From: Erwinia sp. 198
GTDB lineage: Bacteria; Pseudomonadota; Gammaproteobacteria; Enterobacterales; Enterobacteriaceae
Direction of reading: 5' to 3'
DNA length: 64,000 nucleotides
Assembly: GCF_003937915.1 (NCBI RefSeq)
Contig: NZ_RHUM01000011.1
Coordinates: 62,001-126,000 of the forward strand
Of this stretch, positions 30,983-40,320 are shown in pieces. Every line of letters begins with the position of its first letter. Positions within the stretch are counted from its first letter, which is position 1. Below the pieces are notes generated by a model. It had not been told where the DNA came from. It saw only the letters and a program-made list of their open reading frames with translations, and made no database searches. The translations under genes and the position numbers were made by a program.

Positions 30983-32257
30983 ATGGATAAGCTATCTTAC
31001 GCGTCAGAAAACCCCAACACCGCCTGGTCTACCTACCTGCAGCAGATCGATCGCGTCGCGCCCTATCTGGGCGAGCTGAGTCGCTGGGTCGATACGCTAC
31101 GCCATCCTAAACGCGCGCTGATCGTTGATATTCCTCTTCAGATGGACGATGGCTCCATTCGTCACTTTGAAGGCTTTCGCGTGCAGCACAATCTGTCGCG
31201 CGGGCCGGGCAAAGGCGGCGTTCGCTATCATCCCAACGTCGATTTAAATGAGGTCATGGCGCTTTCCGCCTGGATGACCATCAAGTGTGCCGCGGTGAAT
31301 CTGCCTTACGGCGGTGCCAAAGGCGGTATCCGCGTCGATCCCTTTAAGCTTTCCGAAGGCGAACTGGAACGACTGACACGTCGCTATACCAGCGAAATCG
31401 GCCTGGTGATCGGCCCGCAAAAGGATATTCCGGCGCCGGACGTCGGCACCAATGCCAAAGTGATGGCGTGGATGATGGATACCTATTCCATGAACCAGGG
31501 CACCACCATTACCGGCGTGGTTACCGGCAAGCCGGTGCATCTCGGCGGATCGCTGGGACGTGAAAAGGCCACCGGCCGGGGCGTATTCGTTACCGGTCGT
31601 GAAGTCGCGCGTCGTCTGAATATTGAAACGGACGGCGCGCGTCTTGCCGTTCAGGGCTTCGGCAACGTTGGCAGCGAAGCGGCTCGTCTGTTTGTCGCCG
31701 CTGGCGCGCGGGTGGTGGCCGTTCAGGATCACTCCGCCACGCTTTACAATGCCGAAGGCATCGATCTGACCGCGCTGACCGACTGGCAGGCAACGCATAA
31801 AAACATCGCCGGGTTTAGCGGCGCGCAGACGATTGACGCCGAAGCGTTCTGGCAGCTGCCGATAGATATTCTGATCCCGGCGGCGCTGGAAGGGCAAATC
31901 ACCCGCGAGCGCGCGGAAAAGCTGAGCTGCAAGCTGATTCTGGAAGGCGCTAACGGCCCGACCTACCCGGACGCAGACGATATGCTGGCGTCGCGCGGCA
32001 TTACCGTAGTGCCGGACGTTATCTGTAATGCGGGCGGCGTAACGGTCAGTTACTTCGAGTGGGTGCAGGATATGGCCAGCTTCTTCTGGAGCGAGAGCGA
32101 GATCAACGAACGCATGGACAAAATCATGTCCGAAGCGATGATCCATATCTGGGACAAAGCGCGGGAAAAAGAGTGCAGTCTGCGTACTGCCGCCTATATC
32201 GTCGCCTGTGAGCGTATTTTGATGGCAAGGAAAGATCGCGGCATTTATCCGGGCTAA
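30983..32257 (+). CDS. Glu/Leu/Phe/Val dehydrogenase (glutamate dehydrogenase)
   Basis: The 424-residue enzyme has [11 protein letters not shown], the catalytic Lys region [26 protein letters not shown], the Rossmann motif [10 protein letters not shown] and the C-terminal [14 protein letters not shown]. Length and motifs match the shorter hexameric NAD-type glutamate dehydrogenases (RocG/GudB-like) rather than the ~447-residue NADP-dependent E. coli GdhA, so a catabolic role is likely. The ATG at 30983 has AGGAAAG; an upstream in-frame start at 30899 is not supported. Cofactor choice is inferred from size and similarity, not from a specific residue. Confidence 0.9.
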   Translation: MDKLSYASENPNTAWSTYLQQIDRVAPYLGELSRWVDTLRHPKRALIVDIPLQMDDGSIRHFEGFRVQHNLSRGPGKGGVRYHPNVDLNEVMALSAWMTIKCAAVNLPYGGAKGGIRVDPFKLSEGELERLTRRYTSEIGLVIGPQKDIPAPDVGTNAKVMAWMMDTYSMNQGTTITGVVTGKPVHLGGSLGREKATGRGVFVTGREVARRLNIETDGARLAVQGFGNVGSEAARLFVAAGARVVAVQDHSATLYNAEGIDLTALTDWQATHKNIAGFSGAQTIDAEAFWQLPIDILIPAALEGQITRERAEKLSCKLILEGANGPTYPDADDMLASRGITVVPDVICNAGGVTVSYFEWVQDMASFFWSESEINERMDKIMSEAMIHIWDKAREKECSLRTAAYIVACERILMARKDRGIYPG

Positions 32258-32276
32258 GCGACCTGCAAAAGCAGAG

Positions 32277-32304
32277 CGCCGCCCCTCGCGGGCGGCGTTC
32301 CATT
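32277..32304. terminator. Bidirectional terminator between gdh and digH
   Basis: CGCCGCCC and GGGCGGCG form a perfect 8-bp stem around CTCGC, followed by TTCCATTTT. The convergent genes gdh and digH end on each side. Confidence 0.7.
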
Positions 32305-33597
32305 TTACGGCTTACCCCAGCGGCTGCGCAGGTAGTTAACCGCCTGCTGCGTCTGCGGCTGGTCAAGAAAAGCGTCGCGAAACAGAATGGTTCCGGCCAC
32401 GCCGGCTTGCGTCTCGTTCAGCTCAATCTGCCTTTTCAGCTCGGCCACGCCCTGCTCCTCGCCCCACTGCGGCTCGGTAGCCGTAGGTTTGCCGACTTTA
32501 TACAGCGCCACGCCAATATAGAGTTTGACGGGGCCGCTGCCGACCACGTCAGCCCACCATTTCGCCAGCGTGGGATAACGCACGATTTTCCGATCGAACG
32601 GCCAGTAAAGCTGGGGCGCAATATAATCCAGCAGTCCTTCTTTAACCCACAGGCGGGTATCGGCAAAGGCCTGATCGTAAGCCTCGCCACCACGGGTATC
32701 GGAACCGCGGTCGTCTCTGTCCGCATTGCGCCAGACGCCTGCCGGACTGATGCCAAACGCCACCTCAGGCTTCAGGGACTTGATGGTCGCCGCCACCTCT
32801 TTAACCAGCAGCAGCGTATTGTTGCGCCGCCAGCTGGCCTTATCGGCAAAGCCTGTGCCGTAATGCTGCCAGCTGCGACTGTCATCCAGCGGCGACGAGG
32901 GCGTTTCATAATAGAAATAGTCATCGAACTGCACACCATCGATTGCATAGTTTTTTACCAGCTCGGCGACCACGCTGTTGATCCACTGGCGAACCTGCGG
33001 CAGCCCTGGATCCAGCACGTAACGATCGCTGGCGACACGTACCCAGTCGCGATGCAGCATGAAAACGCTGGCCGGCGACTGACGCAGCGTCTTTTGCAGC
33101 GCGCTGACCGTGGCTGGCGAAGTGTTCATCGTGATCCGGTAAGGATTAAGCCACGCGTGTACCTTGAGTCCTCTTTTATGCGCTTCGGTCAGCAAAAACT
33201 GCAGTGGATCGTAACCGGGATCCCGGCCGATTGTTCCGGTCAGCTCGGCAGACCAGGGCAAAATTGCGGAGCGATAAAGCGCGGTGCCATCAGGCTTCAC
33301 CTGGAAAAAGACCGTATTGATACCCAACGCCACGTACTTATCCAGCCGCTGAACGAGCGCCTGCTGCTGCCGCGCGATGCGCAGCTCGGGATCGGCAAGC
33401 GTTAAGGAAGCGGGCGGCGGCCAGTCGAGGTGGTTCACCGTCGCCAGCCAGATGCCGCGCACAGGCTGAGGCTTTATCACGGGGCTGGTCGGCACATAAG
33501 GCGTGACCAGCGATTTGACCTCAGACTTATGGCTACAGCCTGTTATAAGCAGCACCAGCAGCGCCCCAGGCCAGCCTAATCCCCTTTTTTTTAACAT
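32305..33597 (-). CDS. digH: Lipoprotein glycosyl hydrolase DigH (YddW family)
   Basis: The 430-residue protein has a lipoprotein signal (GALLVLLITGCSHKS, Cys after LLITG) and a GH10-like hydrolase domain: RGIWLATVNHLDWPP, NTVFFQVKPDGTALY, WLNPYRITMN, DGVQFDDYFYYE and ISPAGVWRNADRDDRGSDT. In E. coli the homologue DigH (439 aa) is an outer-membrane lipoprotein that cleaves denuded septal peptidoglycan glycan strands. The ATG at 33597 begins the signal peptide; upstream in-frame codons are the decayed amiD tail. The identity is strong, the division role is by homology. Confidence 0.92.
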   Translation of the reverse strand: MLKKRGLGWPGALLVLLITGCSHKSEVKSLVTPYVPTSPVIKPQPVRGIWLATVNHLDWPPPASLTLADPELRIARQQQALVQRLDKYVALGINTVFFQVKPDGTALYRSAILPWSAELTGTIGRDPGYDPLQFLLTEAHKRGLKVHAWLNPYRITMNTSPATVSALQKTLRQSPASVFMLHRDWVRVASDRYVLDPGLPQVRQWINSVVAELVKNYAIDGVQFDDYFYYETPSSPLDDSRSWQHYGTGFADKASWRRNNTLLLVKEVAATIKSLKPEVAFGISPAGVWRNADRDDRGSDTRGGEAYDQAFADTRLWVKEGLLDYIAPQLYWPFDRKIVRYPTLAKWWADVVGSGPVKLYIGVALYKVGKPTATEPQWGEEQGVAELKRQIELNETQAGVAGTILFRDAFLDQPQTQQAVNYLRSRWGKP

Positions 33598-33643
33598 CTT
33601 GCCTGCTCCCTGGTTATTGGCGTCAGATATTTCCCACCAGCGC

Positions 33644-34032
33644 TTAGGCAATGGCCTCCGTCTCTGCATCGGCCTTGCCGCTGATATCGGCCGGGCGGAA
33701 ATGCATTTGAAAGGCGCTGATAGTCATTTGGGTTTCCTCATCCGGAACGCCCGTAAACGCTATTTTATCATAACCATACTGGTAAAGGGCCTGCTGTAAG
33801 CTCAACAGATCGGCAGGCGCGGAGGGGAAACGTCCCGCCAGATATTTATCGACAGTAACGGCATCGGGCCAGGCCCGTCTGTTTTCCGGCACCGGCTGCG
33901 TGATAACAGGTTTATGTCTTCGTACTCTGGGATGATCGATAACGAGGTAGCGTGCGCTGACTTTACCTGTCGCCAGCATTTTAAACGCGTTTTACTTGCT
34001 ACCGTGTAGTGCACGATAACAAACCCGGCGCG
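33644..34032 (-). pseudogene. amiD: amiD remnant: N-acetylmuramoyl-L-alanine amidase, internally deleted
   Basis: Text typical of AmiD survives in two frames. One holds the first strand with the zinc histidine, VIVHYTVAS; a frameshift near 33980 leads to the next, MLATGKVSARYLV then VPENRRAW. At that AW the sequence jumps to AWPDAVTVDKYLAGR and AFQMHFRPADISGKADAETEAIA, which is the C-terminal peptidoglycan-binding domain. In E. coli AmiD these two AW points lie about 130 residues apart and enclose the remaining zinc ligands and the catalytic glutamate. The remnant therefore cannot be active. A stop falls where E. coli has a Glu codon near the end. AmiD is normally an outer-membrane lipoprotein. 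Confidence 0.85.
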
Positions 34033-34209
34033 GCAAGATCCTGCTACGTCTTCAACAAGAAGCGGCGGCAAATATTATTTCAGAGGGCGTCGCTCCAGGC
34101 AGGTATTTGCTATGAGTACCAGGTTTATTCACGGTACGGCACGATCGGCGGGATAAAGGGATGCGGTCCCCTTTTATCCCACCATGACCCCGTGCCTGCG
34201 CCTGCCGTT

Positions 34210-34611
34210 TTAGCCGCGTGCCGCCTGATAATGCGTTTTAAAAGCTTCGTTTTCTTCGCTCAGGCGAATAGCCGCTTCAATCAGCTCGTTCTGGTTCAGC
34301 GAGGTCGCGCCTTCGCTGGTGCGCCAGTGGATGTAGAGTACGCAAAGCGCGGCAACCTGCAGCATCTCGTTTTCCGCGCTGTCGCCGTCAAAGCCATATT
34401 CCTCGTCGCACCAGCGGTAAACGTCGCCGACAAAAGGCATATCGCCCTGCTCGTCCAGCGGCGGCAGGCTGGCGAACAGCTCGATCATTTCGGGTGTGGC
34501 GACGTAGCTGCTGCGGCCGACCGCATCCAGCTGTTTGCCACGCGCGCGGGCGTTGTTGGCCTGCCTGGCTTTGAGTTTGGCGCGCTTGCTGCGCTTGTCC
34601 TGCTTGCTCAC
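34210..34611 (-). CDS. Conserved small protein of unknown function
   Basis: The 133-residue product has a strongly basic N-terminus (KQDKRSKRAKLKARQANNARARGK), then an acidic globular part (MIELFASLPPLDEQG, YRWCDEEYGFDGDSAENEML, LCVLYIHWRTSEG, ENEAFKTHYQAARG). There is no signal peptide or membrane helix. The basic lead suggests nucleic-acid or ribosome contact. I do not recognise the family. The start has GGAGAAA (CCAGGAGAAACCGG) upstream, and codon use is like that of its neighbours. It lies on the same strand as yeaL, 60 bp away. Confidence 0.7.
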   Translation of the reverse strand: MSKQDKRSKRAKLKARQANNARARGKQLDAVGRSSYVATPEMIELFASLPPLDEQGDMPFVGDVYRWCDEEYGFDGDSAENEMLQVAALCVLYIHWRTSEGATSLNQNELIEAAIRLSEENEAFKTHYQAARG

Positions 34612-34671
34612 CGGTTTCTCCTGGCGAAAAAAAAGAGCGCTATCATAGCAGAGAACGCTTTCTGCGGACGG

Positions 34672-35118
34672 CTACATTTTACCGATAAACAGCGAAACCA
34701 GTCCGGCGGCGATCAGCGGCCCGACCGGCACGCCGCGAAACAGCGACACGCCGATAATCGTGCCGATCAGCAGGCCGCCGACGATGGTAGGCTGCGATCC
34801 CATCAGGCTGACGCCGCGCCCGCCTACCCAGGAGACGAAAATACCTACCGCGATCGCCAGCAGGGATTTCCAGTTCAGAAAGGAGTGCATCAGCGTGCTG
34901 GTCGGCAGCGCGCCGCTGGCAATGGGCGCCATTACGCCAATGGTCAGGATCACAATCCCGACGGTGACGCCCTGTTTTTCAATCCACGGAAACAGCGCGT
35001 TCAGCGGCGTCATGCGCACCACGATCAGCACCAGCAAAGCGATAGCGACGGTCAGGTTGTGGCTGAAGTAGCTGAGCCCCGCCAGAAACAGCAGAATAAA
35101 CAGCGTTAAATCGAACAT
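34672..35118 (-). CDS. yeaL: DUF441 family inner-membrane protein YeaL
   Basis: The 148-residue protein is almost entirely hydrophobic with about four to five membrane helices ([82 protein letters not shown]). Length and these blocks match E. coli YeaL, DUF441. The function is unknown. The ATG is preceded by AGGAAACC. Confidence 0.9.
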   Translation of the reverse strand: MFDLTLFILLFLAGLSYFSHNLTVAIALLVLIVVRMTPLNALFPWIEKQGVTVGIVILTIGVMAPIASGALPTSTLMHSFLNWKSLLAIAVGIFVSWVGGRGVSLMGSQPTIVGGLLIGTIIGVSLFRGVPVGPLIAAGLVSLFIGKM

Positions 35119-35198
35119 AGTGGTTTCCTGTCAAAGCGTGGGGCTACACCTTAAAACGCTTTGCCGCTGCGCTCTAGCTCTTTTTAACGCCTTAAAAA

Positions 35199-35834
35199 TT
35201 AAAGGATAGCTTCGAGCGCGGCCTGCAGACTGGTTTCCGGGCCCGTCAGCACCGCCAGCGTGGTATTGATCTGCCTGGCCGCGCCAGCCATCGAACTTTG
35301 CGCCAGCACGATACAGCCCAGCGCGCACTCATGGCGATCGCGAATATAGTGCGCGATCTCACGGTGGTAGCCATCCATATCCCCCTGGTTGAAAAAGGCC
35401 CAGGCGCGCGGGATCAGCTCTACGGCCAGACGGCTGCCGGGAATAAATGCCTCAAACAGCCACGTGGTGGCCGCAAGCGTAGAATGAGCGGTACAGAGCA
35501 CCAGCACCGCGCCTTGATAGTGCGAGGCCGCCTTTGCCAGCGCCGCGTCCACGCGAATAACAGGCTTACTGAAACGTTTAGGATCCAGTGCCACAACGCC
35601 CAGCGTGGTACAGGTGACGATCACCGCATCGGCCTGCTGACACAGCTCGTCGAGAATATGGCTGACGGCCGCCTCGATGTCGGGGGTCACTTCGCCCGCC
35701 TCTGCCGCCTGAGTTAACAGCTCGCTTTGCACGCAGTGCAGTAGCTGAACCTCATCATAATCCAGCGCTTGCAGCGCCTCTTCAAACAGCGCGATGTTGC
35801 TTCTTGCCGCATGCAGACAGGCTATGGTTGCCAT
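35199..35834 (-). CDS. Asp/Glu/hydantoin racemase superfamily protein
   Basis: The 211-residue protein belongs by appearance to the Asp/Glu racemase superfamily: ADAVIVTCTTLGVVALD carries the first cysteine (VTCTTLG) and ALGCIVLAQSSMAG the second region, where Ala-Gln rather than Cys follows CIVL. A single catalytic Cys would fit decarboxylases or dehydratases of the arylmalonate type, or a divergent racemase. It is divergent from the urate hydroxylase gene hpxO (232 bp), which raises a ureide racemase role, but it does not look like the known allantoin racemase. The start has GGAGAAAG upstream. Family placement is fairly sure, function is not. Confidence 0.78.
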   Translation of the reverse strand: MATIACLHAARSNIALFEEALQALDYDEVQLLHCVQSELLTQAAEAGEVTPDIEAAVSHILDELCQQADAVIVTCTTLGVVALDPKRFSKPVIRVDAALAKAASHYQGAVLVLCTAHSTLAATTWLFEAFIPGSRLAVELIPRAWAFFNQGDMDGYHREIAHYIRDRHECALGCIVLAQSSMAGAARQINTTLAVLTGPETSLQAALEAIL

Positions 35835-35858
35835 CTTGCTTTCTCCAAAAAAAGGTCT

Positions 35859-35991
35859 TTTGCCACTGTGGCAAATTCTGTAGCGCTTTGCCAACACTTC
35901 GGCCCTTTCCGCCACTTTTGTTTCACTGATGGATCACCATGCTGGTGCAATGCGCCAGCATGATGCGGGAATTTAACGAAACGATCGTTTC
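35859..35991. promoter_or_regulatory. Three inverted repeats in the racemase-hpxO divergent region
   Basis: Three perfect palindromes lie in the divergent region: TTTGCCA-CTG-TGGCAAA at 35859-35875, CATGCTGG and CCAGCATG with a 9-bp spacer at 35938-35962, and GAAACGATCGTTTC at 35978-35991. The last has the CG-rich symmetry of LacI/GntR-type operators. At least one is probably a site for the regulator of hpxO; none of the regulators in this window can be linked to them. Confidence 0.55.
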
Positions 35992-36066
35992 AATCCGCGC
36001 GCACACAGGGCGACATGCCTGGTACAAAAGTTGCAACGTCAGTGGCAAAGCCTGAAGGAGAAACAG

Positions 36067-37224
36067 ATGAAAGCATTGATTATGGGCGCGGGGATCGGCG
36101 GCATGTGCACCGCAATTGCGCTGCGGCGTTTTGGTATCGAAACCGCAGTATTTGAAGCGGTAAAAGAAATTAAGCCCGTCGGCGCGGCTATCTCCGTCTG
36201 GCCCAACGGCGTAAAGTGCCTGAACTATCTGGGTATGAAAGAGCCGCTGCGGGCATTGGGCGGCATAATGCAGACCATGGCCTATCACGATGCGCTGTCA
36301 GGCAATCCTCTGACGCAGTTCAGCCTGGCGCCGCTGATTGCCGAATCCGGCGAGCGCCCTTACCCGGTCGCGCGCGCGGAATTACAGTCCATGCTGCTGG
36401 AACACTATGGCCTTAACCGGGTACAGTTTGGCAAACGCGTGGTCAGCGTGGAACAGCACGATCGCGGCGTAACGGCGTATTTTACCGACGGCAGCGAGGC
36501 GCAGGGCGATTTGCTGATTGCCTGCGATGGCGCGCACTCCGCCGTTCGTCCTTACGTGCTGGGACAAACCGTGCCGCGGCGCTACGCGGGCTATGTTAAC
36601 TGGAACGGGCTGGTGGCGCTGGACGAAAGCATCGCGCCAGCCCGGCAGTGGACGACCTTTGTCGGCGAAGGCAAGCGCGTTTCGCTGATGCCGGTAGCGA
36701 ACAACCGCTTTTACTTTTTCTTTGACGTGCCGCTGCCGCCGGGGCTGGCGGAAGATCGCAGCACGCTGCGCGCCGATTTGCAGCGCTATTTTCACGGCTG
36801 GGCCGCGCCGGTGCAGAAGCTGATCGCGCAGATCGATCCGGCCACCACCAACCGCGTGGAAATCCATGATATCGAACCGTTTCCTCAGCTGGTAAAAGGC
36901 CGCGTGGCATTGCTGGGCGATGCGGCGCACAGCACCACGCCCGATATTGGTCAGGGCGGCTGCGCGGCGATGGAGGATGCGGTGGTGCTGGCAAACTGTC
37001 TGCAAACCCATTCGATGGGTATTGAAGACGCGCTGCTGCGCTATCAGGCCCGGCGCGCCGGGCGGGTGAAGGATCTGGTATTGAAAGCCCGCAAACGCTG
37101 CGACGTTACGCACGGCAAGGATATGGCCGTCACGGAGCAGTGGTATCAGGAACTGCAAAGCGAAACCGGCGAGCGCATCCTTCAGGGCATGTGCGACACC
37201 ATTCAGGGCGGGCCTTTCGCCTGA
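36067..37224 (+). CDS. hpxO: FAD-dependent urate hydroxylase HpxO
   Basis: The 385-residue flavoprotein converts urate to 5-hydroxyisourate with NADH and oxygen, replacing uricase in Klebsiella-type purine catabolism. It has GAGIGGMCTAIAL (FAD Rossmann motif), ACDGAHSAVRPYVLG (the DG motif) and LLGDAAHSTTPDIGQGGCAAMEDA, and its length fits K. pneumoniae HpxO. The ribosome-binding site AAGGAG is perfect. It acts downstream of guaD-xdhABC, which lie 3.7 kb away. Steps after 5-hydroxyisourate (HpxT, HpxQ, allantoinase) are not in the window. Identification is strong. Confidence 0.92.
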   Translation: MKALIMGAGIGGMCTAIALRRFGIETAVFEAVKEIKPVGAAISVWPNGVKCLNYLGMKEPLRALGGIMQTMAYHDALSGNPLTQFSLAPLIAESGERPYPVARAELQSMLLEHYGLNRVQFGKRVVSVEQHDRGVTAYFTDGSEAQGDLLIACDGAHSAVRPYVLGQTVPRRYAGYVNWNGLVALDESIAPARQWTTFVGEGKRVSLMPVANNRFYFFFDVPLPPGLAEDRSTLRADLQRYFHGWAAPVQKLIAQIDPATTNRVEIHDIEPFPQLVKGRVALLGDAAHSTTPDIGQGGCAAMEDAVVLANCLQTHSMGIEDALLRYQARRAGRVKDLVLKARKRCDVTHGKDMAVTEQWYQELQSETGERILQGMCDTIQGGPFA

Positions 37225-37231
37225 CCTGAGC

Positions 37232-37259
37232 CAGCGCGACGGTGGCTACCGTCGCGCTG
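37232..37259. terminator. Hairpin between hpxO and dcp
   Basis: CAGCGCGACGGT and ACCGTCGCGCTG are perfect 12-bp arms around GGCT between the convergent genes. There is no T-run on either side, so efficient termination is uncertain. Confidence 0.55.
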
Positions 37260-37268
37260 AAGACGCCG

Positions 37269-39317
37269 TCAGCCTTGCTCCTTTAATCCCCGGTTAATCA
37301 GCATCGCTTCGATTTCCGGCTCCCTGCCGCGCCACTGCGCATACAGCGCTTTCAGATCCCCGCTGTTACCGCGCGACAGAATGGCTTCGCGGAACCGCTG
37401 GCCGTTTTCCCGCGTCAGGCCACCGTGCTCGCTGAACCAGACAAAACCATCGTCGGCCAGCATCTGCGTCCACAGATAGGCATAGTAGCCTGCCGCATAG
37501 CCGCCGCCCCAGATGTGCTGAAAATAGCTGGAGCGATAGCGTGGCGGCACGGCGGCGAGCGCAACTTGCTCGGCTTCCAGCGCCTGCTGTTCAAAAGTGG
37601 CAACGTCCTGCTCCTGCTGGTCGGCGGCCAGGCTGTGCCAGTGCATATCCAGCAGCGCCGCGGCCAGCAGCTCGGTCATGTCGTAGCCTTTATTAAACTT
37701 GCTGGCGTTAATAATTTTCTCATGCAGCGCCGTGGGCATCGGCTCGCCCGTTTGATAGTGGCGGGCGAAATGGCTGAATACCTGCGGATCGCTGGCCCAG
37801 TGTTCGTTAAGCTGTGAGGGGAACTCAACGAAATCCCTGGGCGTGGCGGTGCCGGAAAGCGAGGGATAACGCTGCCTGGCGAAAAGACCGTGCAGCGTGT
37901 GGCCGAACTCGTGGAACAGCGTAATAACGTCATCCCAGGCGAGCAGCGCGGGCTGCCCTTCAAGCGGTTTCGGATAGTTGCAGACGTTATAAATAACGGG
38001 CTTAGTGCCGAGCAGCGTGGACTGATCGACAAAATTACCCATCCACGCGCCGCCGCCCTTGTTATCGCGCTTGAAATAGTCGGTATAGAACAGCGCCATT
38101 GGTTCGCCATCGACGTCCAGAATTTCATAGACGCGCACGTCGGGATGGTAAACCGGGATATCGCTGCGTGCCTTAAAGGTAATGCCATAGAGCCGGGTCG
38201 CTGCCCAAAATACGCCATTTTCCAGTACGTTATTCAGCTCAAGGTAAGGTTTGATCTGGTTTTCATCCAGATCGTAATTCGCCTTGCGCACCTGTTCGGC
38301 ATAGAACAGCCAGTCCCAGGGCTGAAGGCGGAAACCGCCCTGCTGCTGGTCAATCACCGCCTGAATATCCGCCGCCTCGCGTTTAGCACGCGCGGTGGCG
38401 GCCGGCACGATTGCGCGCATAAAATCGAGTGCGGCCTGGGGACCTGAGGCCGTCTGATCCTGAAGCTTCCAGTCGGCATAGCTGGCAAACCCCAACAGCT
38501 GCGCCTGACGTGCGCGGATGCTTGCCAGGTTAGCGATCGGCGCGCGCGTATCGTTGCCGTCGCCTTTTTCAGCCCGTTGCCTGGCGGCCGAAAACAGCGC
38601 CTCGCGCGTGTCGCGGTTGCTGAGGCTTTGCAAAGCCGGCTGCTGCGTGGTGTTTTGCAGCACCAGCAGCCACTGCCGCTGCAATCCCTTCTCCTGCGCC
38701 GCTGCGGCGGCCGCGCTCAGTTCAGCCTCGCTTAACCCTGCCAGCGCCGCCGCATCGTTGACGGCAAGCCCGCCCGCTTTGGTCGCCGCCAGCAGCTTAT
38801 TGGTGAACTGCGTGGTCAGCGTGGCCGCCTGCTGATTCAGCACCTTCAGCTGCGCTTTTCTGTCGTCGCTGAGGCTGGCCCCGGCGAGCTGAAACGCCTG
38901 CCAGGTCACTTCCACCAGGCGCAGCGATTCGCCGTCGAGTCCCAGCGTCTGGCGCTGCTGGTAGACGCGATCAAGACGCGCAAACAGCTGGCTGTTTAGC
39001 CGGATATCATCCTCCAGCGCCGTGAGCCGAGGCGACATCTCCTCGTCAAGCTGCTGTAGCAGATCGCTGGTATTGGCTGACGTCATGGCGTTAAACACGC
39101 TCTCCACCCGCCGCAGCAGCTGTCCGCACTGCTCCAGCGCCTGATAAGTATTGGCGAAGGTCGGCGGCTCGGCGCTGTTGGCGATACGCTCGACCTCTTC
39201 CCGTTTTTGCCGCATTCCCTCTTCCAGCGCCGGACGATAGTCGGCTTCGGTAATGCGATCGAAAGGCGGTGCCTGAAACGGCAGCGGGCTGGGCTGGCTG
39301 AACGGATTAGCTGGCAT
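37269..39317 (-). CDS. dcp: Peptidyl-dipeptidase Dcp
   Basis: The 682-residue M3 metallopeptidase releases C-terminal dipeptides from small peptides in the cytoplasm/periplasm fraction. The zinc motif H469-E-F-G-H473 lies in ITLFHEFGHTLHGLF, with the downstream Glu ligand region YDMTELLAAALLDMHWH and the C-terminal HIWGGGYAAGYYAYLW. The length fits E. coli Dcp (681 aa). It has no signal peptide. It interrupts the purine-catabolism cluster and has no obvious link to it. Confidence 0.95.
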   Translation of the reverse strand: MPANPFSQPSPLPFQAPPFDRITEADYRPALEEGMRQKREEVERIANSAEPPTFANTYQALEQCGQLLRRVESVFNAMTSANTSDLLQQLDEEMSPRLTALEDDIRLNSQLFARLDRVYQQRQTLGLDGESLRLVEVTWQAFQLAGASLSDDRKAQLKVLNQQAATLTTQFTNKLLAATKAGGLAVNDAAALAGLSEAELSAAAAAAQEKGLQRQWLLVLQNTTQQPALQSLSNRDTREALFSAARQRAEKGDGNDTRAPIANLASIRARQAQLLGFASYADWKLQDQTASGPQAALDFMRAIVPAATARAKREAADIQAVIDQQQGGFRLQPWDWLFYAEQVRKANYDLDENQIKPYLELNNVLENGVFWAATRLYGITFKARSDIPVYHPDVRVYEILDVDGEPMALFYTDYFKRDNKGGGAWMGNFVDQSTLLGTKPVIYNVCNYPKPLEGQPALLAWDDVITLFHEFGHTLHGLFARQRYPSLSGTATPRDFVEFPSQLNEHWASDPQVFSHFARHYQTGEPMPTALHEKIINASKFNKGYDMTELLAAALLDMHWHSLAADQQEQDVATFEQQALEAEQVALAAVPPRYRSSYFQHIWGGGYAAGYYAYLWTQMLADDGFVWFSEHGGLTRENGQRFREAILSRGNSGDLKALYAQWRGREPEIEAMLINRGLKEQG

Positions 39318-39362
39318 GGCATGACTCCTTATCGACTCTCCGGATAGGCGAAACGGGCGGCA

Positions 39363-40226
39363 TCAGGCAGACGCGCTGAACAGCCTGGTCAGCGTCTGGA
39401 TTTGCCGATCGTCGGATGATAAATCTTTAACAATCAGATGTAAGGGTGTAGCACGTCTGCTGCCGTGCGTCATGGGAAGAATTTTCAGCGTGCCGGCAGC
39501 CAGCTGCGGGGCGATGCGCTCTTCCGGCAGCCAGCCGTAGCCGACCTGCGCCATCACGGCCTCCGCTGCGGCATCAATGGTGGAGAAAGTCCAGCATTCG
39601 GCCGCATCGAGGCTGTCGTCCTGGCCGCCGGATCCCCGCTCCGCGATGCGAATAAGCGGGTAAGCCACCAGATCCTCGCCGCTCAGCGGAGGCGCCTGCT
39701 GATGCAGTGGATGATCGCGGTGCGCTACCGCGACAAAATCAATATTCATCAGCCATTCTCCCCGGCCCGTCAGATCCTGACGACGCGTCAGCACCATCAC
39801 GTCCGCTTCCGGCCTTTCTGCCGCGTTGCTTTCCAGCACCTCTGTAAGGTTTACCTGCGTATGCGGATGCTGCTGCTGGAACTGCCGCAGAATGGTAAAC
39901 AGGCGACCGCGCGGAAAAATGGCGTCCACCACTAAATCCAGGCGCGTCCGCACGCCCGTGGTTAACAGAGCGGCATGGGCTTCCACATAACAGAACGCTT
40001 TCAGCAACGGCCTGACCCGCGCCAGCAGCTGCTCGCCCGCCGCCGTCAGTACGGTTCGCCGCCCTTCAGGTCGCAGCAGCGCCACACCCAGTCTTTCCTG
40101 CAGCAGCGCGAGGTTATAGCTGACCGAAGACTGGCTGCGGCAGGTCGCTTCCGCCGCTTTCGCAAAGCTGCCCGACTCCACCACTTTCTCCAGCAGCGCC
40201 CACTGCTCCAGCGTCGTTTTATGCAT
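39363..40226 (-). CDS. LysR-family regulator, divergent from padC
   Basis: The 287-residue protein has a LysR helix-turn-helix (ALLEKVVESGSFAKAAEATCRSQSSVSYNLALLQERLGVALL) and a substrate-binding domain (LTEVLESNAAERPEADVMVLTRRQDL, VGYGWLPEERIAPQLAAG). It is divergent from the phenolic acid decarboxylase gene, 94 bp away, which makes it the likely phenolic-acid-responsive regulator of padC; this is inferred from position, because PadR-type repressors do this job in Firmicutes. Confidence 0.87.
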   Translation of the reverse strand: MHKTTLEQWALLEKVVESGSFAKAAEATCRSQSSVSYNLALLQERLGVALLRPEGRRTVLTAAGEQLLARVRPLLKAFCYVEAHAALLTTGVRTRLDLVVDAIFPRGRLFTILRQFQQQHPHTQVNLTEVLESNAAERPEADVMVLTRRQDLTGRGEWLMNIDFVAVAHRDHPLHQQAPPLSGEDLVAYPLIRIAERGSGGQDDSLDAAECWTFSTIDAAAEAVMAQVGYGWLPEERIAPQLAAGTLKILPMTHGSRRATPLHLIVKDLSSDDRQIQTLTRLFSASA

Positions 40227-40320
40227 GATTGATTCAATTATAAGATGAATTTAACTTAAAATTAGCGTTATTAATTCAGAAAATAAACCGATAAAGTGTC
40301 AAAAAACACAGGAGGATAAG

